Assembly (NCBI GenBank): GCA_016198885.1 | Contig: JACQHV010000127.1 | Location: 1-10,061, forward strand | Direction of reading: 5' to 3' | From: Gammaproteobacteria bacterium | GTDB lineage: Bacteria > Pseudomonadota > Gammaproteobacteria > Eutrophobiales > Eutrophobiaceae | Length of the DNA: 10,061 bases | Translations under genes and position numbers: made by a program | Notes under the pieces: model-generated | Database searches by the model: none | What the model saw: the letters and a program-made list of their open reading frames with translations, nothing else | Told to the model about the DNA's origin: nothing | Part shown: positions 5,384 to 10,061 of the stretch, one piece after another | Position numbering within the stretch: position 1 is the first letter of the stretch | Layout of the letters: every line of letters begins with the position of its first letter

Positions 5384-5534
5384 ACGCAATGCCTTCTATG
5401 CGCAATCCGGAGGGCGAACCGGATCAAGAAAAAGACACTTAACGTGTCTTTTTCCCGGAGAGCGACCGGCCATGGAGGGACGGGCCGGATATATTTGCCA
5501 GGGACGGAAGGCAGGGGACAACAGGTATGAATAA
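5376..5534 (+). pseudogene. pfp 5' copy 2 running into insertion P2 (52-aa leader ORF)
   Basis: MNKRNAFYAQSGG is identical in protein to the true pfp N-terminus; the 39 nt differ from the intact copy at four sites, all synonymous. The ATG lies inside the end of the copy 1 ORF. The frame crosses the insertion without a stop and ends at TAA 5532-5534, again overlapping the next ATG in the form TATGAATAA. Upstream, GGGAG (5362-5366) is a plausible Shine-Dalgarno. It has no enzyme domain. Confidence 0.7.
5415..5526 (+). mobile_element. Hairpin-rich insertion P2
   Basis: 112 bp between 5' copies 2 and 3. It has GGGCGAACCGG, then the same perfect AAAAAGACAC/GTGTCTTTTT hairpin as P1, then CCCGGAGAGCGA, then CCGGCC (5466-5471) pairing with GGCCGG (5483-5488) around a loop containing GGAGGGA, then CCAGGGACGG and a purine tail with AGGGGA (5513-5518), which sits 8 nt before the copy 3 ATG as a good Shine-Dalgarno. 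Confidence 0.65.
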
Positions 5535-5688
5535 ACGCAATGCTTTCTATGTGCAATCCGGAGGGCGAACCGGAAAAGACGAATGTCCAGTGAACATTCG
5601 TCCCGGTGAGCGCCAGACCAGGGAAGGTCTGGCCGGATTCATGCGCCAGGGAGGGAAGGCGGGAATTAACAAATATGAACAAACGTAA
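5527..5688 (+). pseudogene. pfp 5' copy 3 running into insertion P3 (53-aa leader ORF)
   Basis: MNKRNAFYVQSGG differs from the true N-terminus by one residue (Ala9 to Val, GCG to GTG against copy 2); its other differences are synonymous. It is preceded by AGGGGA with ideal spacing. The frame stays open through insertion P3 and stops at TAA 5686-5688, overlapping the first 14 nt of the intact pfp reading frame. Translational coupling into pfp is therefore possible. Confidence 0.7.
5566..5674 (+). mobile_element. Hairpin-rich insertion P3
   Basis: 109 bp between 5' copy 3 and the intact pfp. It has GGGCGAACCGG; a 9-bp stem GACGAATGT/ACATTCGTC (5578-5586, 5594-5602) unrelated in sequence to the P1/P2 stem; CCCGGTGAGC; an 8-bp hairpin GCCAGACC-AGGGAA-GGTCTGGC (5612-5633); GGCCGGATTCATGCGCC, almost as in P1; and AGGGAGGGAAGGCGGGA, which ends 10 nt before the pfp ATG and supplies its ribosome-binding site. 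Confidence 0.65.
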
Positions 5689-6937
5689 TGCATTCTATGC
5701 ACAATCCGGAGGGGTTACTGCAGTCATCAATGCAACGGCCTGCGGAATTATTGAAACTGCGCGCAAGCACAAAAACTGGATCGGCAAGGTATATGCCGGG
5801 CGTGATGGCATCATTGGCGCGCTTACCGAGGACCTTATTGACACAAGTCGTGAAACACCGGCAGCCATCAGGGCGCTTAAACATACTCCAGGTGGTGCAT
5901 TCGGCTCCTGCCGCTACAAGCTGAAAGGACTGGATCAGAACCGTGCCCAATATGAACGTCTGATTGAGGTCTTCCGGGCGCACAATATCGGTTATTTTTT
6001 CTATAACGGCGGTGGAGATTCCGCGGATACCTGCCTCAAGGTGTCGCAGCTTTCAGAGACGCTGGGTTTCCCGATCCAGGCGATCCATGTACCAAAGACA
6101 GTGGATAATGATTTGCCTTTTACTGACCAGTGCCCCGGCTTTGGTTCGGTGGCAAAGTACATTGCTGTTTCCATAAAGGAGGCCGCACTTGATGTCATGT
6201 CCATGTCGCGCACTTCAACCAGGGTATTCATCCTTGAGGTGATGGGACGGCATGCGGGCTGGATCGCCGCGTCCGCAGGACTGGCCGGTGAAAAACCGGG
6301 AGAGCCACCACATATCATCCTGTTTCCCGAGATTACCTTTGACGAAGAAAAATTTCTGGCAAAGGTAAAGAAGAGTGTCGATCAGAATGATTATTGTGTG
6401 ATCGCGGTATCGGAAGGTGTGCATAACAGCGACGGTAAATTTCTGGCCGAAGCCGGATCGCGCGATGCCTTCGGTCATGCGCAACTGGGCGGTGTGGCCA
6501 CCGTAATTGCGCAACTGGTGAAAACAAAACTCGGATACAAATATCACTACGCGGTCGCCGATTATCTGCAACGCTCCGCCCGGCATATCGCCTCAAAGAC
6601 CGATCTGGATCAGGCCTATGCGGTGGGAAAGGCGGCAGTCGAGTTCGCGCTCAAAGGGCACAATGCTGTAATGCCCACTATCGTACGTAAGTCCGACAAA
6701 CCCTATCGATGGAAGATCGGAATGGCCAAACTCAGTGATGTCGCCAACCGGGAAAAAATGCTGCCGCGCAGTTACATCACCAAAGATGGTTTCGGTATCA
6801 CGCCTGCATGCAGGCGATATCTCGCACCATTAATTGCCGGTGAGGCATACCCGCCTTACGACAAAGGCCTGCCGAAATATATGTCATTGAGGAACAGGGC
6901 AGTGAGGAAAAAACTGAAAACGGGTTTTAAACTTTAA
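5675..6937 (+). CDS. pfp: Pyrophosphate-dependent 6-phosphofructokinase
   Basis: A 420-residue enzyme that reversibly phosphorylates fructose 6-phosphate with pyrophosphate. SGGVTAVINATACG (11-24) begins the phosphate site. NGGGDSADT (111-119) replaces the ATP-enzyme GGDGS and puts Asp115 where E. coli PFK has Gly104. PKTVDND (140-146) has Lys141 at the E. coli Gly124 position and catalytic Asp144. This Asp/Lys pair is the accepted marker of PPi use. SMSRTSTRVFILEVMGRHAG (176-195) forms the sugar-phosphate site. I chose ATG 5675 because it matches the three upstream 5' copies; an in-frame ATG at 5606 would only add insertion-derived residues. The ribosome-binding site comes from insertion P3. 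With hppA nearby it suggests PPi-based glycolysis, gluconeogenesis or Calvin-cycle flux. Confidence 0.94.
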   Translation: MNKRNAFYAQSGGVTAVINATACGIIETARKHKNWIGKVYAGRDGIIGALTEDLIDTSRETPAAIRALKHTPGGAFGSCRYKLKGLDQNRAQYERLIEVFRAHNIGYFFYNGGGDSADTCLKVSQLSETLGFPIQAIHVPKTVDNDLPFTDQCPGFGSVAKYIAVSIKEAALDVMSMSRTSTRVFILEVMGRHAGWIAASAGLAGEKPGEPPHIILFPEITFDEEKFLAKVKKSVDQNDYCVIAVSEGVHNSDGKFLAEAGSRDAFGHAQLGGVATVIAQLVKTKLGYKYHYAVADYLQRSARHIASKTDLDQAYAVGKAAVEFALKGHNAVMPTIVRKSDKPYRWKIGMAKLSDVANREKMLPRSYITKDGFGITPACRRYLAPLIAGEAYPPYDKGLPKYMSLRNRAVRKKLKTGFKL

Positions 6938-7028
6938 TGATTATCTTCAGCAACGCCGGAAAATGTCCGTTGTAAAAATAAAGTCAGACTGACATATGTC
7001 GCCTTATCAAGAATTTTTACCCTGATCC

Positions 7029-7619
7029 TCAACTATTATTCATATCCAGACCCCGATCACCAGTCACCACCCCCAACTCATGGATGAGTTCACTCATCAG
7101 ATTGTCCAGCCGTTGGCTGATTCCGTTAATCGCAGCGTCATTCCCGACAAGCGCAAGGAAGGAAGAAGGCTGAAAATACTCCACAACCGTGGCACCATCA
7201 CGGGCGTAAATGTTGACGGAGAAGGGCACGTGCAATCCCGCCGTCAGGTTGTGCGTGAACAACTGCTGCGCGATAAATACATTGCCGACAATATATCTGA
7301 CGGATTCGACGCGGGATCCCCCCAGCACTGTAAACAGGTCTCCGGCACGTATCCGGTAAAACCGGACCAGTTGGCGATCACCGGCCATTGTTTTGATAGC
7401 TGCAGTAACCTCATTGGCGTCCGCCTTCGAATCCACCAGCTTTTCGATTCGATCGACATCCATCGCCGGAACTCGCTGTTCAAATTCGTTTACGACATCT
7501 TCATACGGCCGCTCAATCTGCACCCGCTGCAAGGTCAAACTGATCTCCGTCGTATCTCCGGCAGCACAAGTCATACCAGATATAATGGTCAGCAGTATTG
7601 CACCGATGATCGTTTTCAT
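7029..7619 (-). CDS. Secreted DUF302-like protein
   Basis: 196 residues from the ATG at 7619-7617, which has a strong Shine-Dalgarno (GGGAGAAG, about 5 nt spacing); an upstream ATG at 7673 lacks one and would spoil the signal peptide. The N-terminus MKTIIGAILLTIISGMTCAAG is a clear Sec signal, perhaps with a lipobox-like TCAA around Cys18. The body has the DUF302 pattern: FTVLGG, VGNVFIAQQLFTHNLTAGLHVPFSVNIYARDGATVVEYFQPSSFLA (~118-163) and a helical end with LDNLMSELIHELG. The function of DUF302 is unknown; some members sit near sulfur or metal genes. It is 66 bp downstream of the cupin gene on the same strand, a possible two-gene transcript, and convergent with pfp; 6938-7028 between them holds only short palindromes and no clear terminator. 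Confidence 0.7.
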   Translation of the reverse strand: MKTIIGAILLTIISGMTCAAGDTTEISLTLQRVQIERPYEDVVNEFEQRVPAMDVDRIEKLVDSKADANEVTAAIKTMAGDRQLVRFYRIRAGDLFTVLGGSRVESVRYIVGNVFIAQQLFTHNLTAGLHVPFSVNIYARDGATVVEYFQPSSFLALVGNDAAINGISQRLDNLMSELIHELGVVTGDRGLDMNNS

Positions 7620-7685
7620 GGTTCTTCTCCCTGTGTTAATGATTCTATATATGCAAATGTACAGGATTGACACGACACCAATTAA

Positions 7686-8063
7686 TTATTTCTTCAATTC
7701 GATGACTAACGCATGTGCATTCGTGGTCCCGATGTTTTCTACCGCGTGAGTTGTAGCCTCATGCCAGGTCACCGATCCGGCCTTGCCTTCGATGGCCTTC
7801 TCTGTGCCATCGGTTGATGTGAGTCTTACCTGGTAACCATCAGCCAGGTCATAGACGAGATAGTCGGGATGTGAATGCGTCAGTGACTTGTCGCCGGGAT
7901 TGCTGTGATAGTCCAGTACCCGTACACGATCATTCTCAAAGAGCACCGTATGATTTAGCGGTGACACCTCCACCGGGTCCTGTGCCATTGCGACCTTCAT
8001 GGCGAGAATTGAAGTTATGGTAACAAACAGAATATTCATCATCCTGCAGGCAGATTTTTTCAT
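7686..8063 (-). CDS. Secreted single-domain cupin protein
   Basis: 125 residues with an N-terminal signal peptide (to about AMAQ, residues 25-28). The mature part is a small cupin barrel: VLFENDRVRVLDY, then THSHPDYLVYDL (~62-73) with the metal-binding His pair, and TWHEATTHAVENIGTTNAHALVIEL (~99-123) with the second motif. GAGGA lies 7 nt before the ATG (8063-8061). Related periplasmic cupins are mostly uncharacterised, so no substrate is proposed. It precedes the DUF302-like gene and diverges from hppA. The two genes separate pfp from hppA, which in some methanotrophs are adjacent. Confidence 0.75.
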   Translation of the reverse strand: MKKSACRMMNILFVTITSILAMKVAMAQDPVEVSPLNHTVLFENDRVRVLDYHSNPGDKSLTHSHPDYLVYDLADGYQVRLTSTDGTEKAIEGKAGSVTWHEATTHAVENIGTTNAHALVIELKK

Positions 8064-8220
8064 ATGTGATCCTCATTTCTTGGTGTTTATTCAGTTCAGG
8101 TTTGTCGAAGTATAGATACGCTCAGTAAACTTGGAAAACAGTTTGCTCAAGCTGTAGCGCTTTGCACCTGGCGGATATCAAAGTACAATTCGCCCCATTT
8201 CAAATCACGAATATAACTGT

Positions 8221-8246
8221 AGGGGCTAAATTGCCCCTTAATTTTT
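8221..8246 (+). terminator. Hairpin with T-rich tail in the cupin-hppA gap
   Basis: AGGGGC-TAAATT-GCCCCT (8221-8238) is followed by TAATTTTT. This resembles an intrinsic terminator on the plus strand. No plus-strand gene ends nearby, so it may act in the hppA leader or stop stray transcripts. The stretch 8064-8220 otherwise holds the cupin upstream region with a TATACT-like -10 on the minus strand (8109-8114) and no gene. Confidence 0.4.
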
Positions 8247-8265
8247 ATCATTAATTTCTTGTTCT

Positions 8266-8408
8266 AGAGATTGTGTGAAAACGTAATGAGCGCAGTAAAT
8301 ACGAGATAAAAAACGGCGAGAAAGCGGAGTTTATATGGGAATAAATGAGCATTTTGAGCCGGTTTTTAGCGAAGTAGTTACAAGCGCAATAGATTTCACA
8401 CAATCTCT
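8266..8408. mobile_element. MITE-like element with 15-bp terminal inverted repeats upstream of hppA
   Basis: AGAGATTGTGTGAAA at 8266-8280 and its exact complement TTTCACACAATCTCT at 8394-8408 bound 143 bp without a meaningful ORF. CTAG occurs at both outer edges (8264-8267, overlapping the left repeat, and 8409-8412), so a CTAG-type target duplication is possible but offset by two bases. The end sequence resembles those of IS5-group elements from memory. No transposase is present. It ends 19 bp before hppA and may carry part of its promoter. Confidence 0.6.
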
Positions 8409-8427
8409 CTAGCTGAGGGGAGAGAAT

Positions 8428-10061
8428 ATGACAGCATTAGGGTTTGCCCTGCTTTGCGGGTTATTTGCGATTGCTTATGGCGTCTGGTCCATGCGCTGGA
8501 TACTTGCACAGCCGCAAGGCAATGAACGCATGAAAGAGATCGCCGTCGCCGTGCAACAGGGGGCATCGGCCTATCTCAACCGGCAGTACACCACCATAGG
8601 AATGGTGGGCGTGGTTTTGTTTCTTATCCTAGGGCTGGCACTGAATTGGCAGACAGCATTCGGCTTCCTGATCGGCGCAGTGCTGTCCGGCGCAACCGGT
8701 TATATCGGCATGAATATCTCCGTTCGTTCCAACCTGCGCACGGCCGAGGCCGCGCACAAGGGTTTGAATGCCGCATTAACCGTCGCCTTCCGTGGCGGCG
8801 CGATCACGGGGCTCCTCGTCGTCGGCCTGGGTCTTCTGGGTGTGGCCGGGTATTACGCGATTCTGAACAAAATGGGAATGGGTGAGAATCTCGCCCCGCT
8901 GGTGGGCCTGGGATTTGGTGGTTCACTCATTTCCATCTTCGCCCGTCTTGGCGGCGGTATTTTTACCAAGGGCGCGGATGTGGGCGCGGACCTGGTCGGC
9001 AAGGTCGAGGCCGGTATTCCCGAGGATGATCCGCGTAATCCGGCGGTTATTGCAGACAATGTCGGCGATAATGTCGGTGACTGCGCCGGCATGGCCGCTG
9101 ATCTGTTCGAGACCTATGCCGTCACCGTAATCGCCACCATGTTGCTGGGGAGTCTCGTCGTCAGTGGCGAGGACAATAATGCCGTGCTCTATCCGCTTGT
9201 ACTCGGCGGCGTTTCCATTATCGCATCTGTGATTGGCACCTTTTTCGTCAAGGCCAGCGAAGGCGGCAGGATCATGGGTGCACTTTATCGCGGGCTGATT
9301 GTTGCGGGGGTTATTGCAGTCATCGCCTTTTATCCGGCGACGACCATGATGCTTGGAGAGACTGTTACCATTGATGGTGAGGCCGTGTTGTCCCGATATC
9401 TCTATTACTCCGCATTGATTGGGCTCGCGCTGACCGCAGCGCTGGTCTGGGTGACCGAATACTACACCGGCACCCAGTTCTCACCCGTGAGGCACATCGC
9501 AGAAGCATCGCAGACCGGACATGCCACCAATATCATCGCGGGACTCGGTGTGTCCATGAAGTCAACCGCGCTGCCCGTGATCGCCGTCTGCGCCAGTATC
9601 TGGGGCGCACATGAACTCGCAGGCCTCTATGGAATCGCAATCGCCGCCACGTCCATGTTGTCCATGACGGGGATTATTGTGGCGCTCGATGCCTACGGCC
9701 CCATTACCGATAACGCAGGCGGTATTGCTGAGATGGCAAAACTGCCGAAGGAAATTCGCAACATCACCGACCCGCTGGATGCGGTTGGCAACACCACCAA
9801 GGCGGTGACGAAGGGTTATGCCATTGGTTCTGCCGGTTTGGCTGCGCTGGTGTTGTTTGCTGATTACACGCACAGTCTGGAACATTCGGGAAGAAAGGTT
9901 GAATTTCTGCTCAATGATCCTGCGGTGATCATTGGCCTCTTTATCGGCGGACTTGTCCCATATCTTTTCGGCGCGATGGCCATGGAGGCCGTGGGCCGGG
10001 CGGCGGGTTCTGTAGTCATCGAAGTACGCCGGCAATTCAGGGAAATCAAAGGCATCATGGA
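8428..10061 (+). CDS. hppA: Proton-translocating membrane pyrophosphatase, K+-independent type (3' end cut off)
   Basis: The first 544 residues of a normally ~670-residue, 16-helix membrane pump that couples PPi hydrolysis to H+ export. Visible motifs are the substrate site DVGADLVGKVEAGIPEDD (184-201), IADNVGDNVGDCAG (208-221) and DAYGPITDNAGGIAEM (421-436). GNTTKAVTKG (454-463) has Lys458 and Thr461, the residues that mark K+-independent H+-pumping enzymes; K+-dependent ones have Ala at the first site. The ATG is preceded by AGGGGAGAG (8416-8424). With PPi-PFK it can recover energy from biosynthetic PPi, or make PPi from the proton gradient. Transcription may begin in or near the MITE-like element. 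Confidence 0.97.
   Translation, partial: MTALGFALLCGLFAIAYGVWSMRWILAQPQGNERMKEIAVAVQQGASAYLNRQYTTIGMVGVVLFLILGLALNWQTAFGFLIGAVLSGATGYIGMNISVRSNLRTAEAAHKGLNAALTVAFRGGAITGLLVVGLGLLGVAGYYAILNKMGMGENLAPLVGLGFGGSLISIFARLGGGIFTKGADVGADLVGKVEAGIPEDDPRNPAVIADNVGDNVGDCAGMAADLFETYAVTVIATMLLGSLVVSGEDNNAVLYPLVLGGVSIIASVIGTFFVKASEGGRIMGALYRGLIVAGVIAVIAFYPATTMMLGETVTIDGEAVLSRYLYYSALIGLALTAALVWVTEYYTGTQFSPVRHIAEASQTGHATNIIAGLGVSMKSTALPVIAVCASIWGAHELAGLYGIAIAATSMLSMTGIIVALDAYGPITDNAGGIAEMAKLPKEIRNITDPLDAVGNTTKAVTKGYAIGSAGLAALVLFADYTHSLEHSGRKVEFLLNDPAVIIGLFIGGLVPYLFGAMAMEAVGRAAGSVVIEVRRQFREIKGIM

Noticed and set aside
5606..5674. Upstream in-frame ATG that would lengthen the phosphofructokinase by 23 residues
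   Set aside because: The added residues are encoded by the hairpin insertion and are not in the repeated gene starts; the ATG at 5675 matches all copies and has its own purine-rich ribosome-binding site.
5150..5713. CRISPR-like array of repeats
   Set aside because: The repeated unit is the 5' end of pfp and the intervening parts are related hairpin insertions of 109-184 bp, with no short uniform repeat, no unique spacers of constant length and no cas genes.
6938..7028. Bidirectional terminator between pfp and the DUF302-like gene
   Set aside because: Only short palindromes (for example GACATATGTC at 6991-7000) and an imperfect CAACG/CGTTG pair are present, without a stable GC stem and T run.
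7080..7749. Plus-strand open frames opposite the DUF302-like gene
   Set aside because: The minus-strand frame has a signal peptide, a Shine-Dalgarno and a family-like motif; the plus-strand frames have none.
8340..8411. Transposase fragment inside the MITE-like element
   Set aside because: The only frame is about 25 codons and shows no recognisable DDE or helix-turn-helix motif.

Overview
The window looks like a chromosomal segment of a sulfur-oxidising, probably chemolithoautotrophic gammaproteobacterium. It carries soxY and soxZ (thiosulfate oxidation), a BepA-type outer-membrane quality-control protease, an fmdB-aspS pair, and the pyrophosphate enzyme pair PPi-dependent phosphofructokinase plus proton-pumping pyrophosphatase (hppA), a pairing known from methanotrophs and sulfur-oxidising symbionts. 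No species can be named from the sequence alone.

Layout. Positions 1-1461 (minus strand) hold the 5' part of aspS, fmdB, and a 46-codon small membrane ORF just upstream of fmdB. Positions 1551-2625 are a scrambled tRNA-Lys locus: a 19-nt copy of the tRNA 5' end, a hairpin-rich insertion, the intact tRNA-Lys(UUU), a broken second copy filled with more hairpins, a minus-strand ORF for a small two-helix membrane protein, and finally a second copy of the tRNA 3' end. Positions 2682-4966 (minus) hold soxZ, soxY and bepA. From 5150 to 6937 (plus) lies the PPi-phosphofructokinase gene, preceded by three truncated copies of its own first 13-14 codons separated by hairpin-rich insertions. A secreted DUF302-like protein and a secreted cupin (minus, 7029-8063) follow. 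A 143-bp MITE-like element and hppA (plus, cut by the window end) finish the window.

The most unusual content is a small family of hairpin-rich insertions with a shared plan: a GGGCGA/CCGG start, an AT-rich perfect stem of 9-10 bp with unconserved sequence, a CCCGG-GAGCG-like spacer, a GC-rich hairpin whose loop is AGGA/AGGGA-like, a GGCCGG box and a purine-rich tail. Four copies are seen, one inside the tRNA 5' half and three in the pfp 5' end. In every case the interrupted 5' end of the gene is written again after the insertion, so the gene stays complete. At pfp this gives a cascade of overlapping leader ORFs, each running open to the next start codon, with copies of the gene start that differ almost only at synonymous sites.

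How the genes work together: HppA couples PPi to the proton gradient and PPi-PFK interconverts fructose 6-phosphate and fructose 1,6-bisphosphate with PPi. This would save energy in a Calvin-cycle sulfur oxidiser. SoxYZ is the periplasmic carrier of the sulfur substrate. Function assignments come from motif reading without database searches.
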